NCBI GenBank assembly: GCA_001796355.1
Contig: MGMG01000033.1
Span: 1 to 32,409, forward strand
Source of the DNA: Chloroflexi bacterium GWB2_54_36
GTDB taxonomy: Bacteria > Chloroflexota > Anaerolineae > Anaerolineales > Anaerolineaceae
Direction: 5' to 3'
Length of the DNA: 32,409 nt
Positions 6,833 through 16,194 of this stretch are shown in pieces (the stretch's first letter is position 1; every line of letters begins with the position of its first letter). The position numbers were made by a program, and so were the translations under genes. The notes beneath the pieces are model-generated. The model saw only the letters and a list, made by a program, of their open reading frames with translations, ran no database searches and was not told the DNA's origin.

Positions 6833-9800
6833 ATGAATCCAACCCAGGCCACGCATAGACGCTCACGCAAACTGCTGACAGCCTTTTCGATCCTGATGGC
6901 GGTCACCCTGGCGTGTAACCTCCCCTTTATGCCAACCCCGACGCCTGGACCGGGCACTTCCACAGCCAGCCCTGAATCCAAGTCGATTGAAGAGCCACTG
7001 CCGCCCGTAGTCGTCGAGACAGCGCCGTTGGCGTCTGGAACGCTGCCACTGCAGGGTGAAGTGTCGCTCACTTTCGACCAACCCATGGACCGCGAATCCG
7101 TCGAGGGCGCTGTCAAGGTCGATCCGGCTTTGCCTGGCAGCTTCGAGTGGGATGATGGCAGCACCGTTCGTTTCGTCCCGGACCAGACCTTGCCGCCTGA
7201 AATCCGCCTGACCGTCACTGTGGCGGAAACTGCTCGCAGCAAGACCGGCCGGAGCTTACTGCGCGCCGCCAGTTTCAACTTTCAAACCCCGGGCGCGCTG
7301 CGCGTCACTGAAATTCTTCCCAGACCAGGGACGGCGGATGCCAACCCGTCTGCTACGATGACCGTTTCCTTCAACCAACCCGTGGTTGCATTGGGTGAGG
7401 AGGATAGCCCGCCCGCCTTTACACTCGAACCGCAGGTGGACGGTAAAGGAACCTGGTTGAACACTAGCACGTATATTTACGAAGCTGACCCGGCATTAGG
7501 GGGCGGCGTCCAGTACCGTGTACACTTGAATCCCGACCTGGTCAGCCTCTCCGGCGCCGCATTAGATGACAGCGGCGCCTTGGATTGGGAATTTACGACT
7601 GCGCCTCCCGCGCTGTTGGTCGTAGCGCCGCTTACGTCGAACACGCTCTTACTGGATGAGAGTTTTACGCTGACTTTCAACCAGCCAATGGATACAGCCA
7701 GTGTGGAGTCGAATTTCTCTCTGAGCGATGCGGTTGGAGCAGTGATTACTGGGGATTTTGCCTGGACTGAGCGCGACACCATCGTTACTTTTGCTCCCTC
7801 CACCTTGTTGAAGCGAGGCAACAGTTACCAATTACAGCTTTCCAACCGCGCCCGGTCGCGCGGTGGGACGGAATTGCTGATATCAACCCAAATCAAATAC
7901 CAAACGGTTGGCGACTTCTCGGTCCAATCCACCGAACCGGCGCAGGGTGAATCATTGACGGTGTATACCGGTCTGGGGACAATCCTGGTAAATTTCAACG
8001 CTCCTCTGGCGGAGGGACAAAATTTGTCCCAGTTGGTGGAGTTGGAACCTGCCCCCGGCAATTTGAGGATCACGCCTTCAGGCGACCGAAAAGCGTTGTA
8101 TTTGTCCGGATCGTTTGTCGAAGGCACTAGTTACCATCTCACGCTGGGCGAAGATTTACTCGACCGCTGGGGTGGTACGCTGGGCCACCCTTATACCGCC
8201 AATTTCCGGGTGGCCAATTCGGAACCGACGTTGCAAATTCCTATTCTGCTCTCCGGCAGCCCGGTGCTTTTCACTTTGCCTGGCGAAACCATTCTGCCTG
8301 GATACGCAGTCAACCTGGGCCGCATAAACCTTTCACGCGTGTCACTAAACAAGCAGCAGTTCCTGGATGCCTATTACCTTACGCTGGACGTGGAAGCATT
8401 TTCGTCCGTCGAGCAGTGGGACCAGGTGCTAACCCTGCCGCCCAATACCACGCAGGGGATCGAGATCGATCTCGTGCCCGGAGATGGAGCGCTCGAAAGC
8501 GGTTTGTACCTTTATCAGGTTGGTTCACCGGAAATTACCGCCCGCTATTCCACAGACCAGAGATTCTCGTTGGTGGTAAGCCCGCTGCAGGTGACCATCA
8601 AAGAATCGCTAGAAGAAGCGTTTGTCTGGGTAACCGACCTTCGCACAGGCCAGCCTGCTGCAAATATCCCGGTTGAAGTATTTACGTCTCGCGACAAAGC
8701 GGTCGGCAGCGGTACCACGGATGCCGACGGCATCAGCCGCATTGCCATCCCCAAAGATCGCGAAATATACCCGGGAATAGTCGTGGTTGCCGGTGACCCG
8801 GAAACCGCGAACTTTGGCGTCGGAATTTCAAATTGGACCAGCGGTATCTCGCCATGGCAACTGGGTGTTTCCAGTCAGTTTGTTCAACCGGATTTGCAAG
8901 CTTACCTATACTCGGATCGCCCCATTTACCAGCCGGGTCAAACGATTTACTTCCGCGGCGTGTTGCGTACACCTGGCGATGCCCGCTACACTCCAGCCGC
9001 TCTGGAAAAAGCTGAGTTCAAATTGTTAGGCGGTTACGATGCCGTAACCGGCCAATCCGCCTTGATCGACGAAATTACCCTGGATCTTTCGCCTTACGGG
9101 ACGGTCAGCGGCGAATTTGCCCTGCCGGAAGACGCCATTCCAGGGACTTACACGATCCAGTTGACGGATCACAATGCCTGGCTTAACCTCCAGGTGGCCG
9201 AGTATCGCAAACCCGAGATCGATGTGCAAGTTGACTTCGCCAAAACTGATTTTCGCAGCGGTGAAGCGCTTGAAGTATCGGTGAATGCCAGTTATTACTT
9301 TGGCGGTGCAGCCAGCAATGTGCTGGTACGCTGGTCCTTGTATGTCCAAGATGATTATTTCTTGATTCCGGGGGGATTTTCTACCGGAATGGTGGATACT
9401 AGCTGGTTAAATCCTTTCTGGTATGGCATCCCGGAATTTTTCATGGGCAGCTATTTGACCGGTGGTGAAGGCCAAACCGGGCCGGACGGCGCATTGCAGG
9501 TGACATTTAGCCCGACTGAGCTTGCGGAATGGATTGATCCGGCTGTCGCCCACACGCTGATCCTGCAGGCTGAGATGGTGGATGAGAGCGGCCAGACTGT
9601 CTCGCGGCGCGGTTCTGCGCGTGTTCATCCGGACAACTTCTACATCGGCATCCGGCCTGAAGCCTGGCTGGCACAGGCGGGCGAGACGATCGGTTTTAGC
9701 ATCCAGTCCAGCGATTGGCAGGCTGCGCCGGTCGGTGACAAGAATTTGAGCGCGGTCTTCCAACGCGTGGAATGGGTGCAGGATTGGAGCAATGTCCAGA

Positions 9801-12763
9801 CCGGCGAAACAACCTTCAAGGAAAAATTGACTGAGGTTGGCAGCGTCAATTTGGTCACGGATGCCAATGGACAGGCGCGTATCGAATTTACGGTGGATGC
9901 TCCAGGGGCTTACCGGCTGGATGTGAGTGGTGGTCAGGCACTTACACAGGTAATGATCTGGGCCGGCGGAACGGGCAGCGTGCCGTGGCCAAACCTGCCG
10001 GACCAACATATCCGTTTGCAGAGCAGCCAGCAATCTTATCAGGCAGGCGATACCGCTGAGATCTTTATCCCCAATCCCTTCGCGCAGGGTGCTGTTGCGC
10101 TGGTGACTGTCGAGCGGCGCGGCGTACTAAGATCGCAGGTGGTGGACATTCAGGGGTCAAGCACGACTTTTGAACTGGACGTTCTCCCGGAGGACGCGCC
10201 GAACGTGTTTTTCTCGGCGCTGCTGCTGGGTCAAACGGATGCGGGTAAGCCGGATTTTCGGATGGGCATCCTGGAACTGGAGGTAGATACAGAGGCGCTG
10301 CTGCTGGATGTTCATCTGGCAGCCCGGGAAGAGACATTGGAGCCTGGCCAAACCGCCCGCTTCGACGTCCAGGTCAATGATTCTGCTGGCAAACCGGTGC
10401 AGGGTGAATTCTCGATCGCTGTGGTGGATAAAGCCATATTTGCATTGGCAGATCCCAACGCACCTGATATCATTTCAGCCTTTTATGGACCGCAGCCGTT
10501 GGGCGTTCTGACCAGCACCGCTCTGGCAGCTTACACCGGGAGGATTGTTACCGTCGAACCCGGATTGGGCGGTGGGGGCGGTGGGGGCGATCAGGCTCAA
10601 GTGGCAGACCTCCGCCGGGATTTTCAGGACACTGCGTACTGGAGCGGTGCTTTCGAAACGGATGCAAACGGCCGGGCAATGATCGAGTTCCTGCTGCCGG
10701 ATAATTTGACGACCTGGGTTGCCACGGTACGCGGTCTGACGCGCGATACGCGGGTTGGCGAGGCGGCTGCTGAACTGCTGGTGACCAAGGATTTGATCAT
10801 TCGGCCGGTAACCCCGAACTTTCTGGTTGCTGGTGACCGGGTGCAGCTTGGCGCGGTGGTCAATAACAACACCTCCAAGTCGCTGGACGTGACCGTAGAA
10901 CTGCAAGCAATAGGGGTTACCCTGGAGGATGCCGCTGATGCATCAAAGGTTGTTCGGGTGGAACATGGCGGGAGGCAGCGGGTCAACTGGTGGGTTAGCG
11001 CCCAGGATGCTGGCACCGCTGAACTGGTTTTCTCCGCCCGCAGCGGCGCCTTGCAAGATTCCGCTACTCCGCAATCCGGTTCATTACCTATATTGCATTA
11101 CGTCTCGCCGCAAACCTTTGCTACCAGCGGGTTGATGACTGAATCAGGGGAGAATCTGGAAGTGGTCAGCCTGCCACGCTCATACGAACCGACCGGCGGC
11201 GAGCTGCGCATTGAAATGAGCAGCACTCTGGCCGGTGCAGTCTTGAGTGGATTGGAAGCCCTGGAAAGCTACCCGGTTGATCTGACGGAACCAGTGATCT
11301 CCCATCTGCTGGCCACCCTGGCCACCTACGACCTGGCTAAAGCGCGCGGGGCTGGCACGCCTGATTTAACGGATCGTTTACAGCTGGCTATCCACCAGGA
11401 TTTGGAACGGCTGCCGCGCTTGCAGAACAGCGATGGCGGGTTTGGCTGGGCCAAAGGCAGCCAAAGCGACCTTTATCTTTCAAGCTACGCCTTGCTTTCG
11501 CTGGTTCTGGCCGATGAAGCCGGCTTTATGCTGCCATCCGGCCTGAAGGAAACCACCCGAAACAATATCGCCGCTGACCTTTACCCAGCCCGGGATGCGC
11601 TCGAGGACTGGGAATTGGACCGCCTGGCGTTGGTTTTATATGCGTTGGAACGTTCCGGTAATAAAGAGGGGGAGTCGGCGGCTTTGTACGAACAACGCGA
11701 ACGGCTCAGCCCGTGGGCAAAGGCTCTGTTGGCTTTGACGTTCGAGAGCCGCGGCCTGGAGGGAGCGGAAACCATTTTCTCGGATTTGTCGGGGTTGGCG
11801 ATCCGCTCTGCTACCGGCGTCAACTGGCAGGATGCTGAAGCTGCCTGGCAGAACTTTTCCACCCCCAATTTCACTACTGCAGTGGTTGTGTTTGCCCTGG
11901 CTGAAAGGGATCCAGCTTCGCCGCTGCTTGCGGATGCCGTGCGCTACTTGACCTCGCACCGGCAAACATCTGGCGGCTGGGCATCCAGCTACGATTCCGC
12001 CTGGGTCATGCTGGCGCTGACCCGTTTCCTGCATGCGACTAACGAGTTAAAGGGCAGCTTTGACTTTATGGCCACATTGAACGGCAGTCCACTTGCTTCT
12101 GGCAGCGCTGGCGATGAAAACTGGAACTTGGTGCATGCCAGCGCCCCGCTCAATGATCTAAACGCCAATACAGGAAATGCGCTGCGTTTTGTTCACTCGG
12201 AAGGCGCTGGACGGTTGTACTATAGGGCGTATCTCGAGGTCGGGCAACCCGTAGATCAAGTGCAGCCATTGGAGCGCGGGCTGGCAGTCAGCCGCGAGTA
12301 TATTCTGGCGGGTGCAGACTGTGCTGTGCAGGATTGCCCGGCGGTCGATGGGGTCAATCTTACAGCGTCCAACCCGGTGGTGATCGGACGAATAACGATC
12401 ACCGCGCCAACCGACCTGTACTATGTGGTCGTAGAAGATGCCATCCCGGCTGGCGCAGAGATTATCAATTTACGCCTGAACACCGCTGCCTGGATGCCGG
12501 AGCAGCCGCTGGTTCCCGAGGTCGATGCACTCGATCCCTTCGCAGACGGCTGGGGCTGGTGGTGGTTTGGGCGACCGGCCATTACAAGCCAAAATATTCA
12601 GTGGGTCGCCAGTTACCTGCCGGCCGGGACCTATACCCTGACCTACAAGCTGCAACCGCTGCAGGCCGGTGAGTTTCGCGTGCTGCCGGCGCGGGCATAC
12701 GCCTATTATTTTCCGGAGGTGGAAGGTCGCAGCGCCGGGTCGATCTTTACGATCGAGGAATAG
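6833..12763 (+). CDS. Alpha-2-macroglobulin-like lipoprotein without thioester
   Basis: A 1976-residue secreted lipoprotein: signal peptide with lipobox VTLAC (C28), then a Pro/Thr-rich linker. Four SbsA/Big_5-like Ig repeats follow, marked by TFDQPMD, SFNQPVV, TFNQPMD and NFNAPLA (about 80-390). MG-type domains begin near SDRPIYQPGQTIYFRGVLR (about 695). Next come a seven-glycine run (1246-1252), the A2M core RRDFQDTAYWSGAF, and an alpha/alpha-toroid (TED) region. Bacterial A2Ms trap proteases in the envelope. At the site where family members read YPxGCxEQ this protein reads YPVDLTEP (1480-1487), so no thioester can form, as in E. coli YfaS. ATG 6833 is preferred over 6788 because AAGGAG sits 8 nt upstream and it starts the signal peptide. 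No pbpC neighbour is present. Confidence 0.9.
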   Translation: MNPTQATHRRSRKLLTAFSILMAVTLACNLPFMPTPTPGPGTSTASPESKSIEEPLPPVVVETAPLASGTLPLQGEVSLTFDQPMDRESVEGAVKVDPALPGSFEWDDGSTVRFVPDQTLPPEIRLTVTVAETARSKTGRSLLRAASFNFQTPGALRVTEILPRPGTADANPSATMTVSFNQPVVALGEEDSPPAFTLEPQVDGKGTWLNTSTYIYEADPALGGGVQYRVHLNPDLVSLSGAALDDSGALDWEFTTAPPALLVVAPLTSNTLLLDESFTLTFNQPMDTASVESNFSLSDAVGAVITGDFAWTERDTIVTFAPSTLLKRGNSYQLQLSNRARSRGGTELLISTQIKYQTVGDFSVQSTEPAQGESLTVYTGLGTILVNFNAPLAEGQNLSQLVELEPAPGNLRITPSGDRKALYLSGSFVEGTSYHLTLGEDLLDRWGGTLGHPYTANFRVANSEPTLQIPILLSGSPVLFTLPGETILPGYAVNLGRINLSRVSLNKQQFLDAYYLTLDVEAFSSVEQWDQVLTLPPNTTQGIEIDLVPGDGALESGLYLYQVGSPEITARYSTDQRFSLVVSPLQVTIKESLEEAFVWVTDLRTGQPAANIPVEVFTSRDKAVGSGTTDADGISRIAIPKDREIYPGIVVVAGDPETANFGVGISNWTSGISPWQLGVSSQFVQPDLQAYLYSDRPIYQPGQTIYFRGVLRTPGDARYTPAALEKAEFKLLGGYDAVTGQSALIDEITLDLSPYGTVSGEFALPEDAIPGTYTIQLTDHNAWLNLQVAEYRKPEIDVQVDFAKTDFRSGEALEVSVNASYYFGGAASNVLVRWSLYVQDDYFLIPGGFSTGMVDTSWLNPFWYGIPEFFMGSYLTGGEGQTGPDGALQVTFSPTELAEWIDPAVAHTLILQAEMVDESGQTVSRRGSARVHPDNFYIGIRPEAWLAQAGETIGFSIQSSDWQAAPVGDKNLSAVFQRVEWVQDWSNVQTGETTFKEKLTEVGSVNLVTDANGQARIEFTVDAPGAYRLDVSGGQALTQVMIWAGGTGSVPWPNLPDQHIRLQSSQQSYQAGDTAEIFIPNPFAQGAVALVTVERRGVLRSQVVDIQGSSTTFELDVLPEDAPNVFFSALLLGQTDAGKPDFRMGILELEVDTEALLLDVHLAAREETLEPGQTARFDVQVNDSAGKPVQGEFSIAVVDKAIFALADPNAPDIISAFYGPQPLGVLTSTALAAYTGRIVTVEPGLGGGGGGGDQAQVADLRRDFQDTAYWSGAFETDANGRAMIEFLLPDNLTTWVATVRGLTRDTRVGEAAAELLVTKDLIIRPVTPNFLVAGDRVQLGAVVNNNTSKSLDVTVELQAIGVTLEDAADASKVVRVEHGGRQRVNWWVSAQDAGTAELVFSARSGALQDSATPQSGSLPILHYVSPQTFATSGLMTESGENLEVVSLPRSYEPTGGELRIEMSSTLAGAVLSGLEALESYPVDLTEPVISHLLATLATYDLAKARGAGTPDLTDRLQLAIHQDLERLPRLQNSDGGFGWAKGSQSDLYLSSYALLSLVLADEAGFMLPSGLKETTRNNIAADLYPARDALEDWELDRLALVLYALERSGNKEGESAALYEQRERLSPWAKALLALTFESRGLEGAETIFSDLSGLAIRSATGVNWQDAEAAWQNFSTPNFTTAVVVFALAERDPASPLLADAVRYLTSHRQTSGGWASSYDSAWVMLALTRFLHATNELKGSFDFMATLNGSPLASGSAGDENWNLVHASAPLNDLNANTGNALRFVHSEGAGRLYYRAYLEVGQPVDQVQPLERGLAVSREYILAGADCAVQDCPAVDGVNLTASNPVVIGRITITAPTDLYYVVVEDAIPAGAEIINLRLNTAAWMPEQPLVPEVDALDPFADGWGWWWFGRPAITSQNIQWVASYLPAGTYTLTYKLQPLQAGEFRVLPARAYAYYFPEVEGRSAGSIFTIEE

Positions 12764-12791
12764 CAGGGAGGAGGAGGGGGTTATATGAATC

Positions 12792-12822
12792 GTCGAGACA
12801 TAGCGGCGCTGCGCCTCTCGAC
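12792..12822. repeat. Short inverted repeat after the alpha-2-macroglobulin gene
   Basis: GTCGAGA (12792-12798) and TCTCGAC (12816-12822) can pair around a GC-rich loop, 29 bp after the stop codon. There is no T tract, so a terminator role is only a guess. Confidence 0.3.
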
Positions 12823-12994
12823 ACCCATGCAGCATATACCTGAATGCAAGTACCCCCCGCTTTTTCATTTTCTGCTCCGTCCGGCGGTAAAATAAGATCA
12901 GGCAGAAAGGATAGCAACATCCTCTCCAAGCTGCACCCGGTGGACCGCACCCAGGCAGCTGCTTTTGCCAAAATTAAAGGATCCGTTTACCGGG

Positions 12995-13819
12995 ATGATT
13001 GAGTCAGAAAACGTCGAAGCGCTGCTCGCGCAGCTGAGTACTGATATTTGGACTTCACGTAAGTACCGCAGCCTGGACCTCCCACTGGAGACGCTGCGCG
13101 ACCTGTTAGAGCAGGAATTAACTAAAGGACGCAGTGGGAACGCTGCGCTGCAAGCTGTGCGCGAAAAACTGCATAACATCGTCGCGCCTTATCTGGGCGA
13201 CCCGGATTACCCGGCTGCTGCTTTCATGTTGGATAAGGCGGTTCAAAGCGGTGACAGCGAAACGATAAAGGCTGCCTGCCACGAAATTATGGCCACCCAT
13301 GCCTCCACCAAAGAGCGCATCCCATGGCTGGAGACGTTTTATCCGCAGCTCTGGTCGGTCACCGGCACGCCCGGCAGCGTCCTCGACCTGGCTTGCGGCC
13401 TGCATCCCTTTGGCTTGCCGTGGATGGGATTGCCTTTGGAGACGCAATATCATGCCTACGATTTGCACACGCCGCGAATCGAACTGATCAGCCATTTCTT
13501 GCAGCTGCTCGGGCGCGCACCGCTGGCAATTGTCCAGGATATTCTGGTCAGCCCGCCAAAAGTACAGGCAGACGTCGCTCTGTTCTTCAAAGAAGCCCAC
13601 CGTTTTGAGCAGCGGCAAAAAGGCTGCAACCGACCCTTTTTTGAAGCCTTGAATGTGCGCTGGTTGCTGGTATCATTGCCTGCTGCTGATCTGAGCGGGC
13701 ATCATTCGATGATCGACCGCCAACGCAGCTTGATGGATTCCATCCTCACCGGGCTGGATTGGCCAGTACAGGAGCTATTGATCGGGAACGAACTGGTATT
13801 CTGCATTCGTAAAATATGA
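12995..13819 (+). CDS. 16S rRNA m7G1405-type methyltransferase (ArmA/Rmt/FmrO family homologue)
   Basis: A 274-residue SAM-dependent enzyme. The conserved landmarks of the aminoglycoside-resistance G1405 N7-methyltransferases are all visible: a helical N-terminal domain (SRKYRSL near the start), HASTKERIP (about 102-110; HSSTNER in ArmA), SAM motif VLDLACGLHPFGL (about 130), YHAYDLH, VSLPAADLSG (about 226-235) and the C-terminal IGNELVFCI. The family methylates N7 of G1405 in helix 44 of the 30S A site and blocks 4,6-disubstituted aminoglycosides. Here the gene is chromosomal and overlaps the next rRNA methyltransferase by 4 bp (ATGA). ATG 12995 is chosen because MIESENVEALLAQL aligns with the ArmA start; TTG 12965 would add ten residues. 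The exact methylated base remains inferred. Confidence 0.85.
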   Translation: MIESENVEALLAQLSTDIWTSRKYRSLDLPLETLRDLLEQELTKGRSGNAALQAVREKLHNIVAPYLGDPDYPAAAFMLDKAVQSGDSETIKAACHEIMATHASTKERIPWLETFYPQLWSVTGTPGSVLDLACGLHPFGLPWMGLPLETQYHAYDLHTPRIELISHFLQLLGRAPLAIVQDILVSPPKVQADVALFFKEAHRFEQRQKGCNRPFFEALNVRWLLVSLPAADLSGHHSMIDRQRSLMDSILTGLDWPVQELLIGNELVFCIRKI

Positions 13820-15303
13820 GCCGCAAGAAAAAACGCAATCCTCAGTCCATATTGCCGGGAGCCGCCCAGAATGCGGCATTGGAGCGTTTTAAACCGCTGC
13901 TCACCCCTACAGATTACCAGGTGATGCTGGAGGAGTTGGCTCAACCCCTGCCGCTTGCCTTCCGCAGCAACCCGCTCAAGGCTAAACCCGGTGCGGAACA
14001 GGAATGGGCGCAACGCTACGGCTGGCAACTCGAGCCGGTTTCCTTCTGTCCCACGGGGTGGCGCGTGACCGGGATGCAAACCCCGGTCTCGATGACCCTC
14101 GAGCACCGTATGGGGCATTACTACATTCAGGATGCCGCCTCGATGCTGCCGGTGGAATTATTTGACCTTGACCCACTCGACCGACCGCTGGTGCTGGACC
14201 TTGCTGCCTCGCCAGGCGGAAAAACCACCCACTTGACCGCCCGCCTGCTCGACCACGGTTTGGTGATTGCCAACGACTCCTCCGCTGACCGCATCACGGC
14301 GCTGCGTCTGGTGTTGCAGGCCTGGGGAACAGCCAACGTTGCCGTGACGCGCTTTCCCGGAGATAAATTCGGGCGCTGGTACCCCGAGACCTTTGACCGT
14401 ATCCTGCTGGATGCCCCCTGCTCGATGCAGGGGCTGCGTTCCACCGATTCACATCCCATGCGGCCGATTACCAGCCGCGAACAGGACACATTGGCGCGGC
14501 GGCAAGCTTCACTGCTGGCAGCGGCTATTGCCGCCCTCAAACCGGGCGGCCAGGTGGTTTATTCCACCTGCACGCTTGCGCCCGAAGAAGATGAAGCTGT
14601 GCTGGATGAGATTTTACGCCGCTACCCAACCTCGATCGCGATCGAAGGCCTGGAGTCGCGCCTGCCAGCCCCCGCACCGGCGCTGGCCGATGCCTACGAT
14701 CAGAATTTTGACCCCCAGGTCACTCGCGCGGCGCGCCTGTGGCCGCACCGCTTCCACACCTCCGGATTTTTCGCAGCGCTGATTCGCAAGATCGCCCCGG
14801 TCGAATTTTCGCAAGAAGATCCGCCCAACCGTCCGCTATCACTGGTGGGTCAAAAGCCGTTAGTTGGAGGCGCCAAACACGACCTGCTTGCCTATTTCCA
14901 CGATCAATTTGGTCATGCCCTGGAACCCATCCTGGAAACTTACCAATTGACGTTATGGCACAGCCCGGCGGGAATCTTCGCGGTGCCAGCCGCTTACCTG
15001 CAGCATTTCAGCGGGCTGCCCTGCCACCTGTTGGGTTTAAAACTGGCGGAGGAGACTCCGGACGGCTTGTCCCCTGCCCATGACTGGGTGGCTCGCTTTG
15101 GCGGCAGCTTTACCGCCGGCACGGTGGTGATCCCTCCCGAACTTTTAACCCCCTGGCTGCGCGGAGAGGACCTCGACTTTGCGCTGCCCGACGGAAGGCA
15201 AAACGGCGTGGTTGTGCTGTTCGACGCGGATGAACGCTGCCTGGGGCGCGGACGGCTGCAAGCCGGGAAAATCAAGAATCTACTGCCGCGAAGGCTGGTC
15301 TAA
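13816..15303 (+). CDS. rsmF: RsmF/NOL1-NOP2-Sun family rRNA m5C methyltransferase
   Basis: A 495-residue protein close in length to E. coli RsmF. It has an N-terminal RsmF-type region (QPLPLAFRSNPLK), the Rossmann SAM domain (LDLAASPGGKTTHL), the two cysteines of the m5C mechanism in LDAPCSMQG (C202) and YSTCTLAPEEDEAV (C252, the expected nucleophile), and a C-terminal extension of the RsmF PUA-like type ending in GRLQAGKIKNLLP. RsmF methylates C1407 of 16S rRNA, two bases from G1405. Its ATG overlaps the stop of the upstream G1405-type methyltransferase (ATGA), so translation is probably coupled. The stop codon overlaps that of convergent rsmE by 4 bp. The precise cytosine target is inferred, since related enzymes hit other sites. 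Confidence 0.9.
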   Translation: MSRKKKRNPQSILPGAAQNAALERFKPLLTPTDYQVMLEELAQPLPLAFRSNPLKAKPGAEQEWAQRYGWQLEPVSFCPTGWRVTGMQTPVSMTLEHRMGHYYIQDAASMLPVELFDLDPLDRPLVLDLAASPGGKTTHLTARLLDHGLVIANDSSADRITALRLVLQAWGTANVAVTRFPGDKFGRWYPETFDRILLDAPCSMQGLRSTDSHPMRPITSREQDTLARRQASLLAAAIAALKPGGQVVYSTCTLAPEEDEAVLDEILRRYPTSIAIEGLESRLPAPAPALADAYDQNFDPQVTRAARLWPHRFHTSGFFAALIRKIAPVEFSQEDPPNRPLSLVGQKPLVGGAKHDLLAYFHDQFGHALEPILETYQLTLWHSPAGIFAVPAAYLQHFSGLPCHLLGLKLAEETPDGLSPAHDWVARFGGSFTAGTVVIPPELLTPWLRGEDLDFALPDGRQNGVVVLFDADERCLGRGRLQAGKIKNLLPRRLV

Positions 15304-16043
15304 CCGGCGCGGGTTTCAAACCAGTCGATCATCAGCGCAGCTGAAACGACTGCGGCTGTCTCCATGCGCAGGATACGCGGTCCAAGACTGACGGCTTGCC
15401 AGCCCATTTGCACCGCCTGATTGACTTCCTCAGCAGTAAGTCCTCCTTCCGGGCCGATCAACAGCGCCAGATTTGCGCCGGATGGCGCGCCCTGCAGAGA
15501 GTCAGGCAGCCGCAAGGTGTTCTCCTGCTCCCAGGCCACAAGGCAAATGTCATTTTTAGTCCTGGCGGTTTCCACTGCGGCAGCGTAATCCAACGGTAGG
15601 TTCAGCCTGGGGATCTTTCCGCGCCCGCTCTGCTCAGCCGCTTCCTGAATGATGCGTTCCCAGCGGGAGTGTTTGTTTTCGTAGGCGTGTTTATCCTGCA
15701 CCAGCGACCGGCCGGATAAAACCGGGGTGAATTCAGCCGCGCCTACCTCGGTGCATTTTTGCAGCATCCATTCGAATTTTTCGCGCTGGGTCAGGCACAG
15801 ATACATGCTCAAATGAACCGGCGGTTCGCCCTCTGCCAAAGTTTTGTCTATAACCCGCCCGCGGACTTGTTCGCTGCTGACCAGCGTCAACTCGACCCGA
15901 TACTGTCCGCCAAGGTTGTCAAGCACAATCACGGTGTCGCCAACCCGCAGCCTCAGCACACGCAGGATCTGGTGCGCGGTTTCAAGCGGGAATAGGACAG
16001 AATCAGTTTGAATGGCGACGGGAGGCAGAAAAAAGCGGTGCAT
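15300..16043 (-). CDS. rsmE: 16S rRNA (uracil-1498-N3)-methyltransferase RsmE
   Basis: A 247-residue SPOUT-class enzyme. The N-terminal PUA-like domain begins MHRFFLPP, and the C-terminal knotted SAM-binding domain shows LLIGPEGGLTAEE (194 onward) and LGPRILRMETA (220-230), the RsmE signatures. Length matches the family. It methylates N3 of U1498 at the decoding centre. It faces the RsmF-like gene tail to tail, with stop codons sharing four bases (15300-15303). Upstream on the same strand is the ABC transporter set, separated by 151 bp with a strong palindrome. No clear Shine-Dalgarno precedes ATG 16043. Confidence 0.94.
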   Translation of the reverse strand: MHRFFLPPVAIQTDSVLFPLETAHQILRVLRLRVGDTVIVLDNLGGQYRVELTLVSSEQVRGRVIDKTLAEGEPPVHLSMYLCLTQREKFEWMLQKCTEVGAAEFTPVLSGRSLVQDKHAYENKHSRWERIIQEAAEQSGRGKIPRLNLPLDYAAAVETARTKNDICLVAWEQENTLRLPDSLQGAPSGANLALLIGPEGGLTAEEVNQAVQMGWQAVSLGPRILRMETAAVVSAALMIDWFETRAG

Positions 16044-16093
16044 AACTTTTTACAGTAGAAAATTGGAGGAAGGTATCGACCTTCCTCACCTAG

Positions 16094-16119
16094 CCTCTCC
16101 CTCCCTTGGGAGGGAGAGG
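16094..16119. repeat. 26-bp perfect palindrome downstream of the ABC permease gene
   Basis: CCTCTCCCTCCC-TT-GGGAGGGAGAGG forms a 12-bp hairpin between the end of the ABC operon and the start of rsmE. It may end transcription of the operon or be a copy of a dispersed CT/GA-rich palindrome family. No U tract follows on the minus strand. Confidence 0.5.
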
Positions 16120-16194
16120 AATTATTAACCCATTGTTCCCCACGCTGGCAGGCTTATTCACTTGGCACCTGACACTTGGCACAGGGAAACGTGA

